Part shown: one piece after another, positions 5,706-13,400 of the stretch
Numbering within the stretch: the first letter of the stretch is position 1
Layout: each line of letters begins with the position of its first letter
Assembly (NCBI GenBank): GCA_016186245.1
Contig: JACPLZ010000038.1
Coordinates: 1 to 13,629, forward strand
Length of the DNA stretch: 13,629 nucleotides
From: Candidatus Peregrinibacteria bacterium
GTDB taxonomy: Bacteria > Patescibacteriota > Gracilibacteria > UBA1369 > LOWO2-01-FULL-3
Reading direction: 5' to 3'
The notes under the pieces: model-generated
Seen by the model: the letters and a program-made list of their open reading frames with translations, nothing else
What the model was told of the DNA's origin: nothing
The model's database searches: none
Position numbers and translations under genes: made by a program

Positions 5706-5977
5706 TATATAGGCTTGTTTACACCAAAAAAGCTCTTACCGATCTGGAGTGTTTGGATAAAAAGACCGCAAAAAGAATTTTAGATAAGATCGGATATTTT
5801 TGTGACAAAAAAAATCCTCTGATTCATGCGAAAAAACTTCAAAATAGCACATGGGGCACTTATCGATTTAGGATAGGAGATTATAGGGCTATTTTTGACG
5901 TTGATAAAAATGGTAACTTACACATACTGCTCATATTGACAATTAAACACAGGAAAGATGTTTATAGGGCAGCTTAA
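5702..5977 (+). CDS. RelE/ParE-family toxin
   Basis: This is a 91-residue basic protein with the RelE/ParE fold pattern. It starts YRLVYTKKALTDLECLDKK, has a long helical hairpin, then the core WGTYRFRIGDYRAIFDVD, and ends with LTIKHRKDVYRAA. The RIGDYR and KHRKDVY segments are the typical strand and C-terminal residues of RelE-type mRNA interferases. The family cleaves mRNA in the ribosome A site or, in ParE members, poisons gyrase; which applies here is not visible. It overlaps the antitoxin frame by four bases (ATGA). Its TAA interlocks with the recR stop codon on the other strand. Length is normal. It is presumably autoregulated by the antitoxin. Confidence 0.88.
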   Translation: MIYRLVYTKKALTDLECLDKKTAKRILDKIGYFCDKKNPLIHAKKLQNSTWGTYRFRIGDYRAIFDVDKNGNLHILLILTIKHRKDVYRAA

Positions 5978-6579
5978 AATTCCCCTCTCCCCTTCAGCGC
6001 TCTCCCAAGGGTAACTTCATCCGCATAATCCAGATCTCCTCCCACCGGCAATCCGCGGGCGATACGTGTCATTTTTCCGCTAAAATTTTGGAGATATTTT
6101 TGAATATACAGAGCCGTTGCTTCCCCCTCCAGACTGGGGTTTGTTGCTAAAATAATTTCCGTCACATCCGGCCGGTTTTTTATCCTTTTAAAAAGTTCCG
6201 CCAATTTAAGATCATCGGGACCGATTGCATCAATCGGCGACAAAGCCCCGTGCAATACATGATATATTCCGTTAAATTCTCCGGTTTTTTCCAGCGCCAC
6301 CACGTCCAAAATTTCCTCCACTACGCAAATTATTCCTTTATTCCTTCCGGGATCCGAGCAGATTCCACACGGAGATTTTTCCGCGATATTCCAACATTCT
6401 TCACAAAATAAAATCCCTTTTTTCAGGCCGCTCACCGCTTCTCCCAAATCCTTCACGCGGCTGTCCGGCGAATGCAACAGGTGGATTGCCAGCCTCTGAG
6501 CCGATTTAGGCCCTATCCCGGGCAGTTTGGCAAATTCTTCAATAAGTTTTTGCACGGATTTTGGAAGAAACTTTGACAT
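5974..6579 (-). CDS. recR: Recombination protein RecR
   Basis: RecR acts with RecF/RecO in loading RecA during recombinational repair. The 201-residue protein has the normal length and domain order. The N-terminal helix-hairpin-helix is LIEEFAKLPGIGPKSAQRLA. The four-cysteine zinc finger is CEECWNIAEKSPCGICSD. The Toprim domain has VVEEILDVVALEKTGEFNG and HGALSPIDAIGPDDL, then ILATNPSLEGEATALYI, and the C-terminal RIARGLPVGGDLDYADE with LGRALKGR closes it. The ATG at 6579 gives MSKFLPKSVQKLIEE, the family start. The frame remains open a further 84 codons upstream, but that part is antisense to the next gene and not RecR-like. It converges with relE, the stop codons overlapping at 5974-5977. 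Confidence 0.96.
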   Translation of the reverse strand: MSKFLPKSVQKLIEEFAKLPGIGPKSAQRLAIHLLHSPDSRVKDLGEAVSGLKKGILFCEECWNIAEKSPCGICSDPGRNKGIICVVEEILDVVALEKTGEFNGIYHVLHGALSPIDAIGPDDLKLAELFKRIKNRPDVTEIILATNPSLEGEATALYIQKYLQNFSGKMTRIARGLPVGGDLDYADEVTLGRALKGRGEF

Positions 6580-6587
6580 GCAGACCG

Positions 6588-6616
6588 ATTCTATAAATCT
6601 GTAACAAACAACACAA
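6588..6616 (-). promoter_or_regulatory. Possible recR promoter
   Basis: On the minus strand TTGTGT (6611-6616) and TAGAAT (6588-6593) are 17 bases apart. The -10 box ends eight bases before the recR ATG, so the message would have almost no leader. It lies back to back with the promoter of the gene at 6665. Confidence 0.42.
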
Positions 6617-6626
6617 AATCTTAGTA

Positions 6627-6654
6627 TTGACAGATAGGAATAAGCGGTTAGAAT
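6627..6654 (+). promoter_or_regulatory. Promoter of the hypothetical gene at 6665
   Basis: A perfect TTGACA (6627-6632) and TAGAAT (6649-6654) are separated by 16 bases. The expected start lies near 6661, only about four bases before the ATG at 6665, so the mRNA would be effectively leaderless. Confidence 0.62.
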
Positions 6655-6664
6655 AACATGCCAA

Positions 6665-7300
6665 ATGATAAGCCGCCTATACAATCGGGAGTTGGAAACA
6701 GTAAGGGATACGGGGACAACCGCCCTTTTTGTCGTCTCAAAGCTGGACTGCATTACGCTCGACCATCCATTCATAAAACAGGTGGTGAAAGGCCGCGTTA
6801 ACGATATCTGGCAGAAGATCAAAGATGACACAGTGAGGTTTGAAGAAATAGAAGCCGCCTATTATCCTCTGCGTGCACAGCTTGAAAAGGTTGAAGGCGT
6901 ACTAAGCCTGCACGGAAACGGTCCATTTCAGATACCGCCGGAATTACCGGCCAATTTCATACATCTGCATGAATCTATAAAAGCATTGATGGCCAACGAC
7001 GCCACTAAAAAACTTGTGGCAAAACATGTGTCCGGCGTAATTTTAGGCAAAAGCGGAGAAATACCATCAAGCATAAGAAACAGTGTCTACTTTTTAGTGT
7101 GGGCAATTTTAGAGGGCATAGATGCGGGAAGACTGTCTGCGGAAGATTTTGATACGGCGGTAAGAATAATGGCCGACAGGAAATTGGAAGTCGCCACTGA
7201 AATCCGGGATATAGTCAGCGACGCCAGGGAATCGGTATCGGCCGGAGTTTTAATCCAGCTTCACCCGACTCAAACCAGTGTCTACGTAAGAAACCCCTGA
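6665..7300 (+). CDS. Hypothetical protein, 211 aa
   Basis: This open frame of 211 codons begins MISRLYNRELETVRDTG and ends in TGA. I recognise no family. It appears cytosolic and mostly helical: there is no signal peptide, and the one hydrophobic stretch (NSVYFLVWAILEGIDAG, about residues 139-155) is short and amphipathic rather than a clear membrane segment. Notable pieces are a Pro-rich loop (GPFQIPPELPANFIH) and the acidic/basic C-terminal helices (RIMADRKLEVATEIRDIVSD). ATG 6665 is the only ATG after an in-frame TAA at 6641-6643, and a strong promoter sits just before it, which supports both the gene and its start. It diverges from recR and converges with pdxT with a 13-base gap. No terminator hairpin separates it from pdxT. 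Confidence 0.7.
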   Translation: MISRLYNRELETVRDTGTTALFVVSKLDCITLDHPFIKQVVKGRVNDIWQKIKDDTVRFEEIEAAYYPLRAQLEKVEGVLSLHGNGPFQIPPELPANFIHLHESIKALMANDATKKLVAKHVSGVILGKSGEIPSSIRNSVYFLVWAILEGIDAGRLSAEDFDTAVRIMADRKLEVATEIRDIVSDARESVSAGVLIQLHPTQTSVYVRNP

Positions 7301-7313
7301 AAATCCTATGTCC

Positions 7314-7841
7314 CTAACACATTTTCAGAAAATAGCGGTGCACCGTCCGGTCATCGGTCATTTCAGGATGAAAGGAAGTGGCCAGGATTTTGCCCTGCCG
7401 CACAGCCGTTTTTGAATCTCCATATTCCGATAAAATTTCCACCGGCTTTCCGGCACTGCGGATTTTTGGCGCCCGGATAAACACCGCAGGAATTGTTTTT
7501 CCCAAAAACGCTATTTCTGTTTCAAAACTATCGATCTGTCTGCCGTAAGCATTGCGTTCAATTTCAATATCAATAAGACCGAATTTAGAAAGAAGAATTG
7601 CCCCGGCACATGTTCCCCAAACTGCCATACCGCACCGCACAGCTTTGACAAGCGCTTTCTTCAATCCCCCTGTTTCCAGCAATAAACCGATAGTGGTACT
7701 CTCGCCTCCGGGAATAATCAGTCCATCAAGTCTCTCAAAATCTTCAGCGGATTTAACCATTATGGGCTTCACCCCAAGCTGGAAAAGTTTTTTTTTATGC
7801 TCCTCCACCGATCCCTGGATGTCCAAAATACCGATACGCAT
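7314..7841 (-). CDS. pdxT: PLP synthase glutaminase subunit PdxT
   Basis: PdxT hydrolyses glutamine and passes ammonia to PdxS for pyridoxal 5'-phosphate synthesis. It is a class-I glutamine amidotransferase. From the chosen ATG the protein starts MRIGILDIQGSVEEH, the normal family start. It has GGEST at 45-49, the nucleophile C78 in WGTCAGAILLS, NAYGRQIDSFE at 97-107, and the His/Glu of the triad in FHPE (H158, E160). At 175 residues it is somewhat shorter than the usual 185-200. A second in-frame ATG at 7862 would add seven residues (MHHDSST) that are not family-like, so I prefer 7841. It follows the zinc-ribbon gene by 37 bases and is probably in one transcript with pdxS. Confidence 0.95.
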   Translation of the reverse strand: MRIGILDIQGSVEEHKKKLFQLGVKPIMVKSAEDFERLDGLIIPGGESTTIGLLLETGGLKKALVKAVRCGMAVWGTCAGAILLSKFGLIDIEIERNAYGRQIDSFETEIAFLGKTIPAVFIRAPKIRSAGKPVEILSEYGDSKTAVRQGKILATSFHPEMTDDRTVHRYFLKMC

Positions 7842-7878
7842 TGTTGAGCTGTCATGATGCACCTGTCGAACTATAATT

Positions 7879-9516
7879 TTAAAGCAATTCTAAATAACAC
7901 TTTTCACAGTAAACAATTTCGGGTCTATCCGGCGCATACGTTGTATTTATTGATGCTGCGCACTGCGCACATTTTCTGTCCCACAGCTTCCTCGGATTCT
8001 TCATTGAATTCAATTTCCACATGCGGCAATCCGCGCACAATCGCGACAAAGAAATTCTAAGTTTTCTGCATAGCGACAACTCCTGTTTCAAAATTTTGTA
8101 ATTTTTTCCGCATTTTTCACAGGCCATTATTGTGTTGATAATCACATCCGGCACGTCTTCGATTTTTGCAGGCAACTTTGCAGTTGCGCTGGCATATTCC
8201 CTGCGATCCTTGGCCTTCCACCGCCAACCCTTGGCCAAAACATCCTCCTCTATCATTGGAAAATAATCCTGCGCGCATGATTCATTGTACGGAAATGGAG
8301 ACAATTCTATTGGGAAAAATTCTCCATATTCTCCAGTTTTTTTCATATGCTCGATTATTTTTTCCCGTAAAGCCACGTAATCTTTCCCTGAATATTGCTT
8401 ATTTAAAATGCAAAATTTATTTTTAGAATGAAAACCGTCGCAGCCAAAACTTTCCTTTAAATGAAAGCACATAAAAAGATAGTCGCTGTCATAACTGTCG
8501 ATAGTGCAAAACGAGAAGCGCAGCAGCGTATTGCTTTCGCCGCCGCTGCAAAGCTCATAACCAAGTTCGATATTCTTATCATGCATGGACAAGTCCATTG
8601 AATCTTTCACGCTCACGGATTCCTGGAGATATTTACAATCCTCCAGATCGAAACAGTCATAGCACTCCAATGCATTTTTGCAATTTTGAAGATAATCGCC
8701 GCTACATGCTTCACAGTTAATAATATTTAGCGCTTTTTTCGGCACAGTCTTATTGAATTCCCAAAATTCTTTCATTAAAATTTCATCCGCTTGCTGCCGT
8801 TTTTCCTTCACGATATTTTCGTACTCCCGCTGCGGGTAACGGATGTTTTTATAAAAATACTGCCCTTTCACAATTCCTGAACACATAAAACAATTGGAAC
8901 ACCCGGTGGAATCCGCCATGTAAGCGCAGTCCCGGCAGTTGCGGCAATTCAAAAGTTCATAGCAGTTGTAGCAGCCGCTGCAATTAACTGACGACTTCAC
9001 GAGCTCGCAATGATCAATAAAATTACAGTCCAGACAGTCGCGGCAGTATTGGCTCTTGCGGCAATAATAGCAATCTTCCACGAAATAACTGCCAGGCGAC
9101 ATATATGTATTTTTACTATAAGCCAGCAACGCATTGTATTCTGAATTTTCATTGTCGAGCTGAAGGCAGGCCATCTTTGGCACTGTATCCATCAGCTCCT
9201 TCAATTGTCCGAAAAAAGGTCTCTCAAGGTCAAAATCGCGGCCATACGAAAATGGACTCCACTTGTCGCTCCACCAGCAGCCGGCGCAATAAACCGGAAA
9301 TTTAACGTCATCACTATACAGGGTTACTATTGCCTTTCCGCAAAGGCCGCAAGTTCGTTTATAAAGACTGCGGTCATTTCTGAACGCCAATCTCCTTTGC
9401 TGTCTGCATTTTGGACAACGAGTTGGCGCAGGAACTTTCAGCTTTTCATAAAATTCCAAATCGTCAGTGGCAATCCGAAAACTTTCACCGCAATTTTTAC
9501 AATTTTTATCCATCAT
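7879..9516 (-). CDS. Large multi-zinc-ribbon Cys-rich protein of a CPR-type family, unknown function
   Basis: This 545-residue protein starts MMDKNCKNCGESFRIA, seven bases after the pdxS stop. I recall this family as widespread in CPR genomes, often under vague labels; its function is unknown. The N-terminal module has CxxC pairs at C6/C9, C34/C37, C56/C59 and C77/C80, enough for two zinc ribbons. The C-terminal module has pairs at 466/469, 494/497, 516/519 and 537/540, exactly 460 residues later each time. Between them, about 139-372, runs a Cys-rich core with cysteines every two to six residues (for example CYYCRKSQYCRDCLDC). It resembles a metal-binding or pentapeptide-like solenoid. No signal peptide or membrane segment is present. 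It sits between pdxS and pdxT, probably in their operon. An upstream ATG at 9555 would overlap pdxS and add non-family residues. Confidence 0.88.
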   Translation of the reverse strand: MMDKNCKNCGESFRIATDDLEFYEKLKVPAPTRCPKCRQQRRLAFRNDRSLYKRTCGLCGKAIVTLYSDDVKFPVYCAGCWWSDKWSPFSYGRDFDLERPFFGQLKELMDTVPKMACLQLDNENSEYNALLAYSKNTYMSPGSYFVEDCYYCRKSQYCRDCLDCNFIDHCELVKSSVNCSGCYNCYELLNCRNCRDCAYMADSTGCSNCFMCSGIVKGQYFYKNIRYPQREYENIVKEKRQQADEILMKEFWEFNKTVPKKALNIINCEACSGDYLQNCKNALECYDCFDLEDCKYLQESVSVKDSMDLSMHDKNIELGYELCSGGESNTLLRFSFCTIDSYDSDYLFMCFHLKESFGCDGFHSKNKFCILNKQYSGKDYVALREKIIEHMKKTGEYGEFFPIELSPFPYNESCAQDYFPMIEEDVLAKGWRWKAKDRREYASATAKLPAKIEDVPDVIINTIMACEKCGKNYKILKQELSLCRKLRISLSRLCADCRMWKLNSMKNPRKLWDRKCAQCAASINTTYAPDRPEIVYCEKCYLELL

Positions 9517-9523
9517 AAAATTT

Positions 9524-10405
9524 TTACCATCCCCTTTCCGCCATTTTTTGCTCAAGACCTGCTATTTCCAATCCATCCATCGCTTTGCCGAGCCCACGCG
9601 AAATTCTTTCCAAAACCTCAGGATTTTTATAATACATTGTCGCTTCCACGATCGCCCGCGCACGACTTTCCGGATTCGCGGATTTAAAAATTCCGCTCCC
9701 AACAAAAATTCCATCGCAACCGAGCTGCATCATCAAAGCGGCATCAGCCGGAGTGGCTATTCCTCCTGCGGCAAAATTAACCACTGGCAGGCGCACCAGC
9801 GCCTTTGTCTCTTCTACCAATTCAATATTAACTCTCTCTCTTTTCGCCCACATTTTTAATTCCCGCTGGTTCATCTTTCCAAACGCGGCAATTTCCAGAT
9901 TCATCGCTCTCATATGTCTGACCGCTTCCACCACATTTCCCGTGCCCGCTTCTCCTTTGGTGCGGATCATCGCCGCCCCTTCTCCAATTCTTCTCAAAGC
10001 CTCTCCCAGATTTCTTGCTCCGCACACAAACGGCGCTTTAAAATCGGATTTATTTATGTGGAATTCTTCATCCGCCGGAGTCAAAACTTCACTCTCGTCA
10101 ATATAATCAATTTCCAATGCTTCCAGAATTTGCGCCTCCGCAAAATGTCCGATTCGTACTTTCGCCATCACCGGAATCGTCACCGCCGCCATAATTTCCC
10201 GAATCATAGCCGGATCACTCATCCGCGCCACCCCGCCCTCGCGCCGTATATCGGCAGGCACCCGCTCCAAAGCCATGACCGCTACGGCACCGGCTTTTTC
10301 CGCAATCAGCGCCTGCTCCGCATTTGTCACATCCATAATTACCCCGCCTTTCAGCATTTGCGCCAGGCCCCGCTTTAACTTTGAAGTATTTTTTTGAATA
10401 GTCAT
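9524..10405 (-). CDS. pdxS: PLP synthase subunit PdxS
   Basis: PdxS makes pyridoxal 5'-phosphate from ribose 5-phosphate, glyceraldehyde 3-phosphate and ammonia supplied by PdxT, in a 12-mer TIM-barrel core. The 293-residue protein has full family length. It shows GGVIMDVTNAEQA with the catalytic Asp D25, RREGGVARMSDP, and the Schiff-base lysine K82 in VMAKVRIGH. It also has IDYIDESEVLTPADEE, the second lysine K150 in RTKGEAGTGN, and FAAGGIATPADAALMMQLG for phosphate binding. The ATG at 10405 gives the usual short N-terminal helix. No Shine-Dalgarno site is visible. It is first of a probable pdxS, zinc-ribbon, pdxT transcription unit on the minus strand. Confidence 0.97.
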   Translation of the reverse strand: MTIQKNTSKLKRGLAQMLKGGVIMDVTNAEQALIAEKAGAVAVMALERVPADIRREGGVARMSDPAMIREIMAAVTIPVMAKVRIGHFAEAQILEALEIDYIDESEVLTPADEEFHINKSDFKAPFVCGARNLGEALRRIGEGAAMIRTKGEAGTGNVVEAVRHMRAMNLEIAAFGKMNQRELKMWAKRERVNIELVEETKALVRLPVVNFAAGGIATPADAALMMQLGCDGIFVGSGIFKSANPESRARAIVEATMYYKNPEVLERISRGLGKAMDGLEIAGLEQKMAERGW

Positions 10406-10425
10406 ATTGCTTTTAAAACTGCCGA

Positions 10426-10455
10426 AATATAGCTTATTTATGGGCTTTAAATCAA
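10426..10455 (-). promoter_or_regulatory. Probable promoter of pdxS operon
   Basis: On the minus strand TTGATT (10450-10455) and TATATT (10426-10431) are 18 bases apart, with the expected start about 13-15 bases before the pdxS ATG. It lies immediately after the carB stop, suggesting the PLP genes are expressed independently of carB. Confidence 0.55.
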
Positions 10456-10457
10456 TA

Positions 10458-10477
10458 AGATATTTTTAGAAATATCT
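10458..10477. repeat. 8-bp perfect inverted repeat across the carB stop codon
   Basis: AGATATTT (10458-10465) and AAATATCT (10470-10477) are perfect inverted arms with a four-base loop (10466-10469) that contains the carB stop codon. All but two base pairs are A-T, so it would be a weak hairpin. The next plus-strand neighbour is the pdxS -35 box. It may be a weak carB terminator/processing site or a palindromic operator; no clear U-tract follows. Confidence 0.4.
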
Positions 10478-13400
10478 GCCCAGATCATCAATCTTCAAAT
10501 CTCCAATCTTATAATTACTCAACGCCTCTGCAATAATGTTCGCCACCTGCACATTCGTAATCAGAGGAATATTTAAATCGAGCGATTTTCTTCTTATCAG
10601 ATAGCCATCCGTCACCGACGAACGGTCATAATTTTTCGGAACATTTACGATCAGATCAAAGCTGCGGGCAGTCATCGCGTCCAATAAATTAGGCTGCTTC
10701 TTTGCGGAAATTTTATAAAGTTTTTTTACCCTCATGCCATTTTGTTCTAGAAAATCTGCCGTCCCCTCTGTCGCAAAAATTTTAAAACCCATTTTATGGA
10801 ATTTTCTTGCAGCCGGCAGAATATCCGCTTTTGGCTCCACTCCGCCGATGCTAAACAGCACTCCTTTTTTAGGCAATTCAAATCCAACGCCGATCATTGC
10901 TTTCAAAAGTGCTTCATAAAGATCTTCTCCAAAGCAGGCCACCTCGCCGGTTGAGGCCATCTCCACTCCCAAAACCGGATCCGCCCCCTTTAATCTCGGG
11001 AAGCTGAACTGTGGCGCCTTTACTCCGACATGATCCAGATCAAGAGTCTTATATTCCTCATTCATCAGCAATTTTCGTCCATGCGCACTTACATTTCCGA
11101 TGCTTTTTGCGAGCATCGCCACAGTCGCAATTTCAATAAAATTATATCCGGTAACTTTTGAGGCAAATGGGAAACTGCGGCTCGCTCTCAAATTGCATTC
11201 TATAACCATCACCCGATTATCCTTCGCTAAAAATTGGATATTGAACGGCCCGCTTATATCCAGTTCCTTTGAAATTTGCTTGCCGATTTTCTTAATGCGT
11301 CTGATGGTTTCCATATAAAGTTTCTGCGGAGGCAGAACGATTGTCGCATCGCCGCTGTGTACGCCCGCATTTTCGATGTGCTCGGAAATGGCATATATAA
11401 CCACCTTTCCGTTATATGCCACCGCATCGATTTCAATTTCCTTCGCTCCGGTTTCAAATTTCGATACCACCACAGGCGCCTCGCGGGAAATTTTCACCGC
11501 CTTATTCAAAAACCTTTCCAGTGACTCGCAATTGTATGCCACGCTCATTGCCGCGCCGGACAGTACGTAGGACGGACGCACCAAAACAGGATAGCCGACA
11601 TCGTCCGCAAATTTATAAACATCTCCGATTTTTGCCATCTCTTTCCATTTTGGCTGGTCGATTTTCAGCTTATCCAGCATAGCCGAAAATTTGTGCCTGT
11701 CTTCCGCGCGATCGATATTTGCCGCGGCTGTTCCAAGAATTTCGATTCCAGCCTTATCAAGTTTCATTGCCAGATTATTGGGTACCTGGCCGCCGGTGGA
11801 CACAATCGCTCCAACCACATTTTTTTCAAATTCACAGATGTCCAAAACCCTCTCCAGTGAAAGCTCATCAAAATAAAGTTTGTCGCAAATGTCATAATCC
11901 GTGGAAACCGTTTCCGGATTGTAATTTATCATGATTGTTTCGTAGCCTTCTTTGGCCGCGGTCTGCGCGGCATTTACGCAGCACCAGTCAAATTCCACGC
12001 TCGAACCGATGCAATATGCTCCCGACCCAAGCACGATTATTTTTCCGCGCCCTACGGATTTTTGCTTCGCAAAAATCCTTTCCCCTCCCGGCTCAATGTC
12101 GTTTTTTTGCCCATGGTAAGTCAGATATAGATAATTCGTATTTGCCGGATATTCCGCGGCCATTGTGTCTATCTGCTTGATTGCAGGAAAAATTCCCATT
12201 TTTTTTCGCAACCCGCGGATTTCCAACTCTTCTTTGCCTCGCATAAAAGCAATCTGCTTGTCGGAAAATCCTTTCTGTTTTGATTCCAGCATCAGCTCCG
12301 GAGAAAGAGCTTTTTCCTGTTTCAATTTCTCTCCCAGCTCTACGATATTTTTCAGTTTTCCCAAAAACCATTCATCGATTCCCGATAATTTGGAAATTTT
12401 TTCAACCGTCCATCCCTGCCTCAATGCCTCCGCTATAACCAGAATTCTTTTTGGTGTCGGATGTACTATATCCTGCTCTATTTCCCCTGTTTCAATTTTC
12501 ACGTCCTCGTTTGCGACCAACCCATGCAGACCAACCTGCAGCATCCTAAGTCCTTTTTGGGCAACCTCTTCAAAACTTCTTCCCAAAGCCATAATCTCGC
12601 CGACCGATTTCATTTCAGAAGTAATCTCCTTTGAAACCATCCGGAATTTATTCAAATCCCATCGCGGAATTTTCAAAGCGATATAATCCAGCGCCGGCTC
12701 AAAACATGCCGACGTGGTTTTTGTAACTGCATTTTTCAGCTCAGGAAGCGTATAGCCGAGAGCCAATTTCGCCGCCACATGAGCCAACGGATAGCCTGTC
12801 GCTTTTGACGCCAGAGCGGATGACCTCGACAGTCTTGCATTGACCTCAATTACACGATAGTCATCCGACCGCGGATCCAGCGCAAATTGGATATTGCATT
12901 CTCCAACAATTCCCAAATGACGGATTACTTTAATGGAAAGGTCTCTCAACTTATGATATTCACGATTAGTCAAAGTTTGGGAAGGCGCTACCACAATGCT
13001 TTCGCCGGTATGTATGCCGAGAGGATCAAAATTTTCCATATTGCAGACAGTGATGCAGTTATCCACGCGATCTCTAACTACCTCATATTCCACCTCTTTC
13101 CATCCTTTTAGATTTTCTTCCACCAAAACCTGCGGACTGTATGCAAAAGCCGTTTCAAGCATATCCGCAAGCTCTTCCTCATTGTACGCAAACCCGCTGC
13201 CTTTCCCTCCCAGCGCAAAAGCTGCGCGGATAATCAATGGGAAGCCGATCTTTTTTGCAGCGTTCAATCCCTGTTCTTTGGTGGTACAGGCGATGCTTTT
13301 TGGCATTTTGACGCCAATCTTGGCCAGCTCTTCGTTAAATAGAGCGCGGTCTTCTGTCTTTTGAATTGCGTCAACCGGCGTGCCCAAAACCCGCACATTA

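Noticed and set aside
6580..6831. An 84-residue N-terminal extension of RecR
   Set aside because: It is antisense to the gene at 6665, crosses both promoters, and RecR family proteins begin at MSKFLPKSVQ.
7842..7890. A pdxT start at 7862 with a TATAGT box just upstream as its own promoter
   Set aside because: The extra residues are not PdxT-like, and the -35 region (TTATTT) is too weak; co-transcription from pdxS is simpler.
9517..9555. An earlier ATG at 9555 for the zinc-ribbon gene
   Set aside because: It overlaps the pdxS 3' end by 32 bases, and its residues mirror pdxS codons rather than the family start MDKNCKNC.
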